A stretch of 34,610 bases of DNA, from positions 1 to 34,610 of the forward strand of contig URQS01000034.1 in assembly GCA_900550035.1 (NCBI GenBank), read 5' to 3'. Origin of the DNA: an uncultured Prevotella sp. (GTDB lineage: Bacteria; Bacteroidota; Bacteroidia; Bacteroidales; Bacteroidaceae). The position numbers and the translations under genes are program-made. Positions 17,335 to 26,081 of this stretch are shown piece by piece. The notes beneath the pieces are model-generated. The model was not told the origin of the DNA and ran no database searches. It saw only the letters and a list, made by a program, of their open reading frames with translations. Numbering within the stretch: position 1 is the stretch's first letter; each line of letters begins with the position of its first letter.

Positions 17335-17392
17335 CATATCACTCCCCTCCCTGCGGGGGAGGGGCCGGGGGGGGGGCTTTGCGGGGGTCGTT
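17335..17392 (+). repeat. GC-rich dispersed repeat, copy B, between recJ and recQ
   Basis: It runs CATATCACTCCCCTCCCTG...GGGGGAGGGG...GGGCTTTGCGGGGGT. The hairpin is CCCCTCCC (17344-17351) with GGGAGGGG (17357-17364). A run of ten G bases (17367-17376) follows, prone to slippage and sequencing error. With copy A it makes a roughly 300-bp inverted pair around the recQ start. Confidence 0.8.
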
Positions 17393-17398
17393 TTCTTT

Positions 17399-19123
17399 TT
17401 ACTCCTCCTCCGTCGGCCTGATATCCTCAATCTGCAGCTGCACCATATTGCGCTTGAACACATTGTCCTCAATAGTATATGCTATGTCGAAGCTGCGTTT
17501 TGACTTGATGTAACGTGCCGAGGCACTCTGCCCGAAGGCTATGCCATTGACAACATTGCTCGATTTGGAGTCGACCAGTTCGAGCTTGATGTGCTCCTGC
17601 TCGCGTCCCACCACCTTGCTCGTACCATAGTCGTAAACGCCTACAGTGCTGAAGAGCGGCTTGGTATTGCAAGGGCCGAATGGTGCAAAACGCTTCAGAT
17701 CATTGTGTAGTTTCTTAGTGATGTCGCGGAAGTCGATCTCTGCATCAATATTGAGCATAGCCTCAGTCTGTTCGGGCTGTATATGCTCGTCGACATACTT
17801 CTGGAAACGGCGACGGAACTCTTGAATGTCGTTCCAACGCAGCGTCAGTCCGGCAGCATAGGTATGTCCGCCGAAGTTGACGAGCAGGTCGCGGCAACTC
17901 TTTATAGCAGAGTAGATGTCAAAACCCGTAACGCTGCGTGCCGACCCCGTAGCAAAGTCGCCATCGCGGGTGAGCACTACCGTCGGACGGAAATATATTT
18001 CGGTCAGTCGCGAAGCCACAATGCCTATCACACCCTTCTTCCAGTGCTCATCGTAGAGCACAATAGACGACTGATGACGCTGGCTTTCGAGTCTCGACAC
18101 AATGTGGTTGGCATCCTCAGTCATCTGCTTGTCAATATCCTTACGCTTGTCGTTGTAGCAGTCGATGTGCTTAGCCTTTTCAAGAGCGTGCGAAAAGTCC
18201 TTCTCCACGAGCAAGTCCACGCTCTCGCGACCACTTTCCATACGTCCCGAGGCATTGATGCGCGGACCTATCTTGAACACGATATCGCTCATCGAAATCT
18301 CGCGTCCGCCAAGACCGCAGATGTCGATTATGGCCTTCAAACCGATACTGGGGTTCTGATTGAGCGTCTTCAGACCGTGGAAAGCCAGAATTCTGTTCTC
18401 TTCAGTCACCGGAACGATGTCGGCAGCAATGCTCACCGCACATAGGTCGAGCAACGGTATGAGTCGGGCGAAGGGAATGCCGTTGTTCTTTGCGAATGCC
18501 TGCATAAACTTGAATCCAACCCCACATCCGCAAAGATGTTTGAATGGATAGGTATCGTCAGGACGCTTAGGGTTGAGGATGGCTACAGCAGGCGGCAATT
18601 CGTCGTCGGGCATGTGATGGTCGCAGATGATGAAGTCGATGCCGAGACTCTTGGCGTAGGCTATTTCGTCTATAGCCTTGATGCCACAGTCGAGGATGAT
18701 GATGAGCTTTACGCCCGTCTCCTTGGCATAGTCGATGCCCTTCTTGCTCACACCATATCCCTCATCGTAGCGATCGGGGATATAATACTCGATGTTGGAG
18801 TAGAACTGCTGTATAAACTTATACACCAGCGCTACCGCCGTGCATCCGTCCACGTCGTAATCGCCGTACACCAGGATGCGCTCCTTGCGCCCCATTGCGT
18901 CGTTAAGACGGTCGACGGCCAGGTCCATATCCTTCATGAGGAACGGATTGATAAGGTCGGCCAGCTGCGGATGGAAGAATCGCTTGGCCGCTGACTCTGT
19001 TGTGATGCCCCTTAGCATGAGCAATTGGGCGAGTATCGGGCTGATATTCAGCTTCGCCCCCAGTTCGTCAGCCGCCTGTTTCTCCTCTTTCGTAGGTGGC
19101 TTGTAATTCCATTTGAATAACAT
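17399..19123 (-). CDS. recJ: Single-stranded-DNA-specific exonuclease RecJ
   Basis: The 574-residue length is normal. The DHH phosphoesterase domain shows LVYGDYDVDGCTAV (84-97), LDCGIK, the signature CDHHMPDD (Asp168-His169-His170) and INASGRMESGR. The DHHA1 domain has FGGHTYAAGLTL. A C-terminal OB-like domain follows. RecJ degrades ssDNA 5'-3' in recombination and mismatch repair, often with a RecQ helicase, which matches the recQ gene 135 bases downstream on the same strand. A -7-like TAATTTTG (19211-19204, minus) may be its promoter. Confidence 0.97.
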   Translation of the reverse strand: MLFKWNYKPPTKEEKQAADELGAKLNISPILAQLLMLRGITTESAAKRFFHPQLADLINPFLMKDMDLAVDRLNDAMGRKERILVYGDYDVDGCTAVALVYKFIQQFYSNIEYYIPDRYDEGYGVSKKGIDYAKETGVKLIIILDCGIKAIDEIAYAKSLGIDFIICDHHMPDDELPPAVAILNPKRPDDTYPFKHLCGCGVGFKFMQAFAKNNGIPFARLIPLLDLCAVSIAADIVPVTEENRILAFHGLKTLNQNPSIGLKAIIDICGLGGREISMSDIVFKIGPRINASGRMESGRESVDLLVEKDFSHALEKAKHIDCYNDKRKDIDKQMTEDANHIVSRLESQRHQSSIVLYDEHWKKGVIGIVASRLTEIYFRPTVVLTRDGDFATGSARSVTGFDIYSAIKSCRDLLVNFGGHTYAAGLTLRWNDIQEFRRRFQKYVDEHIQPEQTEAMLNIDAEIDFRDITKKLHNDLKRFAPFGPCNTKPLFSTVGVYDYGTSKVVGREQEHIKLELVDSKSSNVVNGIAFGQSASARYIKSKRSFDIAYTIEDNVFKRNMVQLQIEDIRPTEEE

Positions 19124-19335
19124 TATATATAGTATTTTTATTTTTCGTCATTGGGAGGGTGCAGATTGCTACGTTCGTATAGAGAAAAACGTGTGTAAAG
19201 TTACAAAATTATTACGTAAAATACCACCCTAATATAGTTTTTAACTTATATATAACGCTTGCCTATTAATCATATACAAATCATATTTAACTATAAAATT
19301 TACTTAATTATATATGTTATATAAAATAATTTAAT

Positions 19336-19343
19336 TAATTTTG
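19336..19343 (+). promoter_or_regulatory. Probable promoter -7 element for the sialidase gene
   Basis: TAATTTTG fits TAnnTTTG, with the start of transcription expected near 19350 and a leader of about 93 bases. No clear -33 TTTG is present. The rest of 19124-19442 is very AT-rich with no other recognisable feature apart from the candidate recJ promoter. Confidence 0.4.
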
Positions 19344-19442
19344 CCAACAAATTAAACACGCTAACATAAAACACGCTGACATAGCAGAAACAAAGCAACT
19401 ACTCTCAAAATAAATCTAAATCAAAAACAATACCTCAGAACT

Positions 19443-20645
19443 ATGAAAAGAAAACTTTGTGTGATGTCTGCCATCGTTGCGGCAGCATTGTTCGCAACCG
19501 ACGCTTCTGCTCAAACCGTACTGTTCAAGAGCGACACAGTGTCTACCTGCTACCGCATTCCTGCATTGACTAAAGCCAAGGACGGCAGCATCTTCGCATT
19601 CACCGACTTCCGTCCGTGCCGCACCGATGTAGGCGGAGGCGTGATTGACGTAGTGGCTAAACGCAGTACCGACAACGGACGCACCTGGAGCAAGGAGCAG
19701 ACCGTAGTCAAGGGCGGCGGCGACAACATCCCGTTCGATGTGGCTCACGGCGATGCCGCTGTGGTGACCGACCGCAAGACAGGCGAAATGCTTATGATGT
19801 GCGCTTCGGGCAACGTGTGGTACTGGCAGTCGACTCTGAAGAATCCCAACCGCGTGGGACGCTACTACAGCAAGGATGGATTCAACTGGAAGGGCGAGGA
19901 AATCACCGACCAGATATACAAGCTCATGAATGGTGCCGTTCACAAGCTGTTCTTCTCATCGGGCCGCATCTGCCAGAGCGCCAAGATAAAGGCTGGCAAG
20001 TACAACCGCATATACTCGGCTCTGTGTACAAACGTAGGCAACGTAGTGCTCTACTCTGACGACTTCGGACACAACTGGACTCCGCTGGGTGGCGCCGATG
20101 CACGTCCTGCCAAATTCGGCGACGAGGCCAAGATTGAAGAGTTGCCCAATGGCGACGTTCTGCTGTGCAGCCGCTCGCAGCGTGGTGCCGGTCGTATATT
20201 CAACATATTCAAGTATAGCAACGCAAAGCGTGCCGAAGGACAATGGCAGACTGCTGCCAATCTCGACCCGATGTACAAGTCGGCTATGTGCAACGGCGAA
20301 GTGCTCATCGTGAACGCTGTACGCAAGGCCGACGGCAAGAAGACCAACGTGCTGCTCTACTCGGTTCCGATGGATGCCAAGCGCAACTATGTGGGCATAT
20401 ACTATAAGGAGCTGGCTTCGACAGCCGACTATGCTTCGCCCGAACTGCTGACTAAGGGATGGAAGACTTTCCGTCTGAGCAACACCGATTCAGCCTACTC
20501 TACTATGGAACAGATGAACGACGGCAACATCGCCTTCTTCTATGAGGAGACCCATCAGAAGGGTGGCTACGACATGGTGTTCTACTCGCTGGCTCTCGAC
20601 AAGATTACTAACGGTGAATTTGTAGCCGGTAAGGTAAAGAAATAA
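19443..20645 (+). CDS. Secreted exo-alpha-sialidase (GH33-like)
   Basis: The 400-residue protein has a signal peptide (about 1-23, ending ATDASAQ). The sialidase fold is marked by the YRIP motif (37-40, with the first triad Arg38), the Asp-box STDNGRTW (75-82), a second Asp-box SDDFGHNWT, an aspartate-bearing FRPCRTDVGGG loop, an Arg in the RSQRGAGRI region and the C-terminal YSTMEQMNDGNIAFFYEE segment carrying the candidate Tyr/Glu nucleophile pair. It would release terminal sialic acid from host glycans in the periplasm or outside the cell. It stands alone, with no transport or nan genes beside it, and is closed by a bidirectional terminator shared with groEL. Exact specificity is not known. 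Confidence 0.88.
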   Translation: MKRKLCVMSAIVAAALFATDASAQTVLFKSDTVSTCYRIPALTKAKDGSIFAFTDFRPCRTDVGGGVIDVVAKRSTDNGRTWSKEQTVVKGGGDNIPFDVAHGDAAVVTDRKTGEMLMMCASGNVWYWQSTLKNPNRVGRYYSKDGFNWKGEEITDQIYKLMNGAVHKLFFSSGRICQSAKIKAGKYNRIYSALCTNVGNVVLYSDDFGHNWTPLGGADARPAKFGDEAKIEELPNGDVLLCSRSQRGAGRIFNIFKYSNAKRAEGQWQTAANLDPMYKSAMCNGEVLIVNAVRKADGKKTNVLLYSVPMDAKRNYVGIYYKELASTADYASPELLTKGWKTFRLSNTDSAYSTMEQMNDGNIAFFYEETHQKGGYDMVFYSLALDKITNGEFVAGKVKK

Positions 20646-20683
20646 ACATCAAACAAACATAGGACGCCACAAACTCCTATCAC

Positions 20684-20726
20684 AAAAAAAAGGTTGCAAA
20701 CCATAATGGTCTGCAACCTTTTTTGT
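20684..20726. terminator. Bidirectional terminator between sialidase and groEL
   Basis: AGGTTGCA (20691-20698) pairs with TGCAACCT (20712-20719), and ACCAT/ATGGT extends the pairing inward. An A-run precedes the stem and TTTTTTG follows it, so the hairpin can stop transcription from both convergent genes. Confidence 0.88.
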
Positions 20727-20765
20727 TTGGTTATATATTTTGGATATAATGTCGTTCTTTGCGAA

Positions 20766-22396
20766 TTACATCATGCCGCCCATGCCACCCTGGCCCATAG
20801 GCATTGCGGGAGCCTTTTCCTCAGGCTTGTCGCAAATGAGGCACTCAGTGGTGAGGAACATACCTGCGATAGAGGCAGCATTCTCAAGAGCTACACGCTC
20901 TACCTTAGCCGGGTCGATAACTCCAGCCTCACGCAAATCCTCGTAAACATCCTTGCGTGCGTTGTAGCCGAAGTCGCCTTCGCCCTCGCGAACCTTCTGA
21001 ACAACAACTGCACCTTCGCCACCTGCGTTCTTAACAATCTGACGAAGCGGCTCCTCAATAGCACGACGTACGATGTTGATACCAGTCTGTTCGTCGGCAT
21101 TGTCGCCCTTAAGGTCCTCAAGAGTCTTCTGAGCACGGATGTATGTAGTACCGCCACCTACAACAACGCCTTCTTCCATAGCTGCACGTGTAGCGCAGAG
21201 AGCGTCGTCACGCGGTCCTTCTTCTCCTTCATCTCTACCTCGCTGTTAGCACCTACGTAGAGAACGGCTACGCCACCGGCGAGCTTTGCAAGACGCTCCT
21301 GCAACTTCTCCTTGTCATAAGCACTCTTTGTGTTTGCAATCTCGCTCTTGATCTGAGCAACACGGTCAGCGATGAGGTTCTTCTGTCCGCAGCCGCCTAC
21401 GATAGTGGTGTTGTCCTTAGAAACGGTAGCCTTCTCGCATGAACCGCAGAGGTCGAGTGTAGCCTTGTCGAGGCTCAAGCCCTTCTCCTCGCTGATTACA
21501 ACGCCACCAGTCAGAGTAGCGATATCCTCGAGCATTGCCTTACGACGGTCGCCGAAGCCAGGAGCCTTCACAGCGCAGATCTTCAAGCCTGCACGCAGAC
21601 GGTTCACAACGAGTGTGGTGAGTGCCTCTGAGTCTACATCCTCAGCGATGATGAGCATCGGGCGTCCGCTCTCTGCAGCCGGCTGCAGGATAGGCAGCAA
21701 GTCCTTAACGCTGCTGATCTTCTTATCGTAGATAAGGATGTACGGGTTGTCCATAACGCACTCCATCTTCTCTGAATCGGTTACGAAGTAAGCACTCAGA
21801 TAGCCACGGTCGAACTGCATACCTTCTGTTACGCCGATGTTTGTGTCGCGACTCTTGCTCTCCTCGATGGTGATTACGCCGTCCTTAGACACCTTGCGCA
21901 TTGCGTCAGCCAGAAGCTTGCCAATCTCCGGGTCGTTGTTAGCAGAAACGGTTGCTACCTGCTCAATCTTGTCGTAGTTGTCGCCAACGATCTCTGCGTT
22001 TGCCTTGATGTGTGCTACGACAGCAGCTACAGCCTTGTCGATACCACGTTTCAGGTCCATCGGGTTAGCACCTGCGGTTACGTTCTTCAAGCCCTCGGTT
22101 ACGATAGCCTGAGTGAGGATTGTAGCGGTTGTTGTACCGTCGCCTGCGTCGTCGCCGGTCTTGCTTGCTACGCTCTTAACGAGCTGTGCGCCAGTGTTCT
22201 CGAACTTGTCTTCAAGCTCCACTTCCTTAGCTACGGTCACACCGTCCTTTGTAATCTGCGGAGCACCGAACTTCTTCTCGATAACTACGTTACGACCTTT
22301 CGGACCGAGTGTTACCTTTACTGCGTTAGCCAACTTGTCGACACCGTTCTTCAACAGGTCGCGTGCATCCATATTGTATTTAATATCTTTAGCCAT
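20766..22396 (-). pseudogene. groEL: Chaperonin GroEL, interrupted by a one-base deletion
   Basis: The reading begins MAKDIKYNMDARDLLKNGVD and follows GroEL through LGPKGRNVVIEKK, DGTTTATIL, the apical domain and EVEMKEKKDRV, then shifts frame near 21209-21210. The minus strand reads GACCGCGTGACGACGCT where GAC CGC GTN GAC GAC GCT is expected. The alternative frame then resumes with CATRAAMEEGVVVGGGTTY and ends in the usual GGM tail, MPMGQGGMGGMM. With one base restored the product would be 543 residues, standard length. As written, translation ends at 21158 after 412 residues, losing the end of the equatorial ATPase domain. GroEL is normally essential and no second copy is here, so an assembly or sequencing error is likely; a real mutation cannot be excluded. 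It lies directly after groES. Confidence 0.93.
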
Positions 22397-22428
22397 TTCT
22401 TTAATTATTAATTATTAGTTATTAATTT

Positions 22429-22701
22429 TTATTTCTGAACAACAGCGAGCACATCACTCTGACGCATGATGAGATACTTTGTGCCTTCAACCTCAAGCTC
22501 TGTACCAGAATACTTGCCGTAGAGCACTTCGTCACCTTCTTTCAGAACCATCTCCTCGTCTTTTGTGCCGTTACCTGCTGCAACGATTGTACCGTGCTGC
22601 GGTTTCTCTTTTGCTGTATCAGGAATGATGATTCCACCGACTTTTTCTTCTGCCTGTGCAGGGAGTACGAGTACTCTGTCTGCTAATGGTTTAATGTTCA
22701 T
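22429..22701 (-). CDS. groES: Co-chaperonin GroES
   Basis: The 90-residue protein begins MNIKPLADRVLVLPAQAEEK and contains the mobile-loop segment KVGGIIIPDTAKEKPQHGTI and the roof/dome segment GDEVLYGKYSGTELEVEG. GroES forms the heptameric lid on GroEL. The gene lies 32 bases upstream of groEL on the same strand. No CIRCE operator was found upstream. Confidence 0.97.
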   Translation of the reverse strand: MNIKPLADRVLVLPAQAEEKVGGIIIPDTAKEKPQHGTIVAAGNGTKDEEMVLKEGDEVLYGKYSGTELEVEGTKYLIMRQSDVLAVVQK

Positions 22702-22744
22702 AATTCTTATGCTTTAAGTTTTTATAATTACTATTGGTTGTTGC

Positions 22745-22762
22745 GACGGCTCATCTGCCGTC
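22745..22762. promoter_or_regulatory. Hairpin in the groES leader
   Basis: GACGGC (22745-22750) and GCCGTC (22757-22762) form a GC-rich 6-bp stem with a 6-base loop about 45 bases upstream of the groES start. It may be a leader structure affecting mRNA stability; no T-run follows. Confidence 0.3.
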
Positions 22763-22865
22763 CACTTTCGTTAAGGATATAGCCAAAAGCGTGCCAAAGC
22801 GCGTAGGATTATACCACATGACAAATATGACAGACCGAGAGTGACAGAATTGACACATACAAACG

Positions 22866-22913
22866 TTCTTTTACTTTTTTACCCTTTTACTTTTTTACTC
22901 TTTTACTTTTTTA
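22866..22913. repeat. 16-bp tandem repeat, three copies, in the pyrK promoter
   Basis: Units are TTCTTTTACTTTTTTA, CCCTTTTACTTTTTTA and CTCTTTTACTTTTTTA, identical from the fourth base on. The array ends 1 base before the -7 element of pyrK, so it fills the -33 region. Confidence 0.9.
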
Positions 22914-22914
22914 T

Positions 22915-22922
22915 TACCTTTG
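22915..22922 (+). promoter_or_regulatory. Promoter -7 element for pyrK-pyrD
   Basis: TACCTTTG matches TAnnTTTG exactly and is followed by CAC, as is common in this phylum. Transcription would start near 22929, 58 bases before pyrK. The -33 region is a T-rich tandem repeat with no perfect TTTG. Confidence 0.6.
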
Positions 22923-22987
22923 CACGTTAGATTAAGCGACACCTCTAAATATATACTGTCACAAAGCAACAAGACAAACAAAAATAA

Positions 22988-23764
22988 ATGAAAAAGTACA
23001 TACTCGACCTTACGGTCAACAGCGTTGAAGCTCTGAGCGACAAGCACGTGCTCATCAAGCTCACCGACGACAAACCGCTGCCCGAGATGCTTCCGGGTCA
23101 GTTCGTAGAGGTGCGCGTAGACAATTCGCCGTCTACATTCCTACGCCGCCCCATCTCTATCAACAACGTGGATTACGACCGCAACGAGCTCTGGCTCCTC
23201 ATAGCTGCCGTAGGCGACGGCACACGCCAGCTGCAGAAGCTGCAGAAAGGCGACCGCCTCAACTGCGTGCTGCCACTCGGCAATTCGTTCACAATGCCTA
23301 CAGACAGTACACAGAAGGTACTGCTCGTAGGTGGCGGCGTGGGCGTGGCTCCGCTGCTCTACTTCGGCAAGCGCATCAAGGCGATGGGCGGCGAACCTAC
23401 GTTCCTGCTCGGCGCACGCTCGGCTAAGGACGTGCTGGAGCGCGAACTCTTCGAGCAGGTAGGACGCGTACTCATCACCACCGAAGACGGATCCGAAGGC
23501 GAAAAAGGCTTCGTAACCAACCACTCCGTACTGGCTCAGGAGCACTTCGACCGCATCTCTACCTGCGGACCGAAGCCGATGATGATGGCTGTGGCTCGCT
23601 ACGCCTTCAAGAACGACATCGAGTGCGAGGTATCGCTCGAGAACAAGATGGCGTGCGGTGTCGGAGCATGTCTTTGCTGCGTAGAGAAGACTATGGAAGG
23701 CAACAAGTGTGTATGTAAGGAAGGTCCGGTAATGAATATAAAGAAACTGACATGGCAGATTTAA
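22988..23764 (+). CDS. pyrK: Dihydroorotate dehydrogenase electron-transfer subunit PyrK
   Basis: The 258-residue protein has an FAD-binding barrel with FLRRPISI (51-58), a NAD-binding domain with LLVGGGVGVAPLL (112-124), and a C-terminal [2Fe-2S] site with Cys223, Cys228, Cys231 and a Cys at 241-243 in MACGVGACLCCVE and NKCVCKEG. PyrK passes electrons from the PyrDB flavin to NAD+ in a PyrK2-PyrDB2 complex. Its last 13 bases overlap the start of pyrD, supporting coupled translation. Confidence 0.96.
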   Translation: MKKYILDLTVNSVEALSDKHVLIKLTDDKPLPEMLPGQFVEVRVDNSPSTFLRRPISINNVDYDRNELWLLIAAVGDGTRQLQKLQKGDRLNCVLPLGNSFTMPTDSTQKVLLVGGGVGVAPLLYFGKRIKAMGGEPTFLLGARSAKDVLERELFEQVGRVLITTEDGSEGEKGFVTNHSVLAQEHFDRISTCGPKPMMMAVARYAFKNDIECEVSLENKMACGVGACLCCVEKTMEGNKCVCKEGPVMNIKKLTWQI

Positions 23765-24663
23765 GTGTAAAGATTGGCGGTCTGAAACTGAAAAACCCCG
23801 TAATGACCGCATCGGGAACATTCGGATACGGTCTGGAGTTCGCCGACTTCGTGCCGCTCGAAGAGATTGGTGGCATCATCGTTAAGGGCACCACACTCAA
23901 CCCACGCGAGGGCAACGACTATCCACGCATGGCTGAGACGTCGCAGGGCATGCTCAACTGCGTGGGCCTCCAGAACAAGGGTGTCGACTATTTCTGCCGC
24001 AACATCTATCCGCAGATAAAGGACATCGACACAAACATGATCGTCAACGTGAGCGGTTCGTCGCCAGACGACTACGCCGAGTGCGCTGCACGCATCAACG
24101 AACTGGAGAACATCCCGGCAATCGAGCTGAACATCTCCTGCCCTAACGTGAAGCAGGGCGGCATGGCTTTCGGCGTAACCACAACGGGCGCAGCCAGCGT
24201 GGTGCGTGCCGTACGCGAACGCTACAACAAACCCATCATCGTGAAGCTCTCGCCGAACGTGACAGACGTGACAGAGATAGCAAAAGCAGTAGAAGCAGAG
24301 GGTGCTGACAGCGTGTCGCTCATTAATACACTCATGGGCATGGCAATCGACATCGAGCGCCGCCGCCCGATGCTCAGCATCAACACCGGCGGACTGAGCG
24401 GTCCGGCAGTCAAGCCGGTTGCCGTGCGCATGGTATGGCAGGTGGCTAAGGCAGTGAAGATACCAGTAGTAGGTCTTGGTGGCATCTGCACCGCAGAGGA
24501 TGCCATCGAGTTCCTCATGGCTGGCGCAACAGCCATCGAGATTGGCACCGCCAATTTCCTCGACTCCGCCGTAACCATCAAGGTGCGCGACGGCATCAAC
24601 AACTGGCTCGACAATCACGGCTGCTCTTCTGTAAGCGAGATTATCGGTGCATTAGAAGACTAA
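23752..24663 (+). CDS. pyrD: Dihydroorotate dehydrogenase, class 1B catalytic subunit
   Basis: The 303-residue TIM-barrel protein has the FMN-site block NPVMTASGTFGYG (15-27), the loop NISCPNVKQGG with catalytic Cys130 (class 1 enzymes use Cys), KLSPNVTDV, the GGLSGPAVKPVA glycine-rich segment and the phosphate-binding GLGGICTAEDA. It oxidises dihydroorotate to orotate in pyrimidine biosynthesis, working with PyrK. It has no N-terminal membrane segment, consistent with the soluble NAD-linked 1B type. A strong terminator lies 108 bases downstream. Confidence 0.97.
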   Translation: MADLSVKIGGLKLKNPVMTASGTFGYGLEFADFVPLEEIGGIIVKGTTLNPREGNDYPRMAETSQGMLNCVGLQNKGVDYFCRNIYPQIKDIDTNMIVNVSGSSPDDYAECAARINELENIPAIELNISCPNVKQGGMAFGVTTTGAASVVRAVRERYNKPIIVKLSPNVTDVTEIAKAVEAEGADSVSLINTLMGMAIDIERRRPMLSINTGGLSGPAVKPVAVRMVWQVAKAVKIPVVGLGGICTAEDAIEFLMAGATAIEIGTANFLDSAVTIKVRDGINNWLDNHGCSSVSEIIGALED

Positions 24664-24771
24664 TTTCTAAAGCCCTGCTTCAGGACTTCAGAAAGTTGAG
24701 ATGGTGAGCCGTCAAGATGTCGACACCGTAGCATCTGCAATGGCGAACAATTTGACATTATCCATAAATAT

Positions 24772-24803
24772 AAACGTAGCGGAGACCCTCCGCTACGTTT
24801 TTT
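24772..24803 (+). terminator. Strong Rho-independent terminator after pyrD
   Basis: AAACGTAGCGGAG (24772-24784) pairs perfectly over 13 bp with CTCCGCTACGTTT (24788-24800) around an ACC loop and is followed by T bases. It ends the housekeeping block; the accessory region begins just after it. Confidence 0.93.
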
Positions 24804-24935
24804 GCATCTATACAAGTTCATGCTTAATCCGTAGTTTTTAGACGCAAAAACGATAAAAAGCGATTATAAATGTTAAATATCAGTATAAGAACGCAATTCG
24901 CGCCGTAGTTTTTTTACGGACAACACATTTTTATG

Positions 24936-24943
24936 TATCTTTG
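24936..24943 (+). promoter_or_regulatory. Promoter -7 element for the ATPase-TOPRIM cassette
   Basis: TATCTTTG matches TAnnTTTG. A small hairpin CCGTA...TACGG (24903-24919) sits about where the -33 element would be. The predicted leader is about 25 bases. Confidence 0.5.
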
Positions 24944-24974
24944 TTGACAAGATAATTAACTAATAAATATTGTC

Positions 24975-26081
24975 ATGTTAACGAAATTCGCAGTTAAGAA
25001 CTATAGAGGGTTTAAGAATCGTATCGAGTGGGACTTGTCTCATCCAAGCAATTATACGTTCAATAATGATGCTGTACGTAATGGCATTATAAAGAATGGC
25101 ATCATCTACGGACCGAATGGAGCTGGTAAATCGAATTTCGGATTGGCAATATTCGATATCGCAAACCATCTTTCTCACAAGTGGAAGAAGCCTGATTACT
25201 ATCTTAACTATGCTTGTGCATCATGCCACAACGAGCCCGTTGAATTCGATTACACCTTTGCTTTCGACGGGCATGTGGTTGTATACAATTACAGTAAAGT
25301 GGCATCGGAACTTAAAGGCGATATTATTAGCGAAAAGCTGACTATTGACAACAAAGAAGTTCTTGTTAAAGACAAAAAAGAACTTGCAATTTCCGAAGAT
25401 TTTGGCTTGACAGCCGTTGCCATCAAGAATCTTAAAGACAGTGCCAACAATATTTCTATAGTAAACTATCTGTTAGGTTCTGTACCACTTTCCAAAGACC
25501 ATGCCTTGCTGCAACTCCGTGATTTCGTAGAGAATATGCTGTTCTTCAGAAGTCTCGATTATCGCGAATTCATTGGATTGAAAGAAGGTGGCAGCAACGT
25601 GGAAGAGTATATCGTAAAAAACAACCTTGCTGACGACTTTTCTGCTTATTTGAAAGAAGTAAGCGGTCAAGAGTATGAGTTTGCACCTAACACACAGGGC
25701 GATAACATTCTCTTCTGCATGATGAACGGTGTGAGAATTCCGTTCCAATGGGTTGCATCCACCGGCACAAGGAATCTGGAGTTGCAGTATTATTGGCTGA
25801 AAGAGATGGACAACGCTTCGTTCGTCTTCATCGACGAGTTTGATGCATTCTACCATCACGAACTTTCCTATAAAATTTGCAAGCGATTGTTTGAAGGCAA
25901 CAACCAGGTGTTCGTAACCACCCACGACACCTTCCTTCTTTCTAATGACTTGCTTCGTCCAGACTGCTTCTTTATTCTTAGAAACAACGAAATAAAGGCT
26001 ATTTGTGACTTGACGGACAAGGAACTTCGTTTTGCTCATAATTTGGAGAAACTGTATCGAGGCGGAACTTTTGGCTTATGA
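24975..26081 (+). CDS. AAA15/OLD-like ATPase of a two-gene cassette
   Basis: The 368-residue protein begins MLTKFAVKNYRGFKNRIEWD, the SMC/OLD-type opening. Walker A is GPNGAGKS (46-53), the signature is ASTGTRNL (261-268), Walker B is FVFIDEFDAF (283-292, Asp287 and Glu288) and the H-loop is TTHDTF (315-320). The long middle region (70-255) is the insertion usual in AAA15/RloA-like ABC-type ATPases and carries a CASC pair at 81-84. It overlaps the next gene by 4 bases (ATGA). ATPases of this kind pair with TOPRIM or RloB-like partners in phage-defence systems such as PARIS and AbiL. That this cassette defends the cell is inference; it could also be an uncharacterised variant. Confidence 0.82.
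   Translation: MLTKFAVKNYRGFKNRIEWDLSHPSNYTFNNDAVRNGIIKNGIIYGPNGAGKSNFGLAIFDIANHLSHKWKKPDYYLNYACASCHNEPVEFDYTFAFDGHVVVYNYSKVASELKGDIISEKLTIDNKEVLVKDKKELAISEDFGLTAVAIKNLKDSANNISIVNYLLGSVPLSKDHALLQLRDFVENMLFFRSLDYREFIGLKEGGSNVEEYIVKNNLADDFSAYLKEVSGQEYEFAPNTQGDNILFCMMNGVRIPFQWVASTGTRNLELQYYWLKEMDNASFVFIDEFDAFYHHELSYKICKRLFEGNNQVFVTTHDTFLLSNDLLRPDCFFILRNNEIKAICDLTDKELRFAHNLEKLYRGGTFGL

Noticed and set aside
22702..22987. CIRCE heat-shock operator before groES
   Set aside because: No TTAGCACTC-N9-GAGTGCTAA match is present; only a short GACGGC/GCCGTC hairpin is found.
23761..24618. 285-codon minus-strand open frame opposite pyrD
   Set aside because: It is a shadow of the GC-rich codons of pyrD, rich in His, Cys and Ala without any domain.
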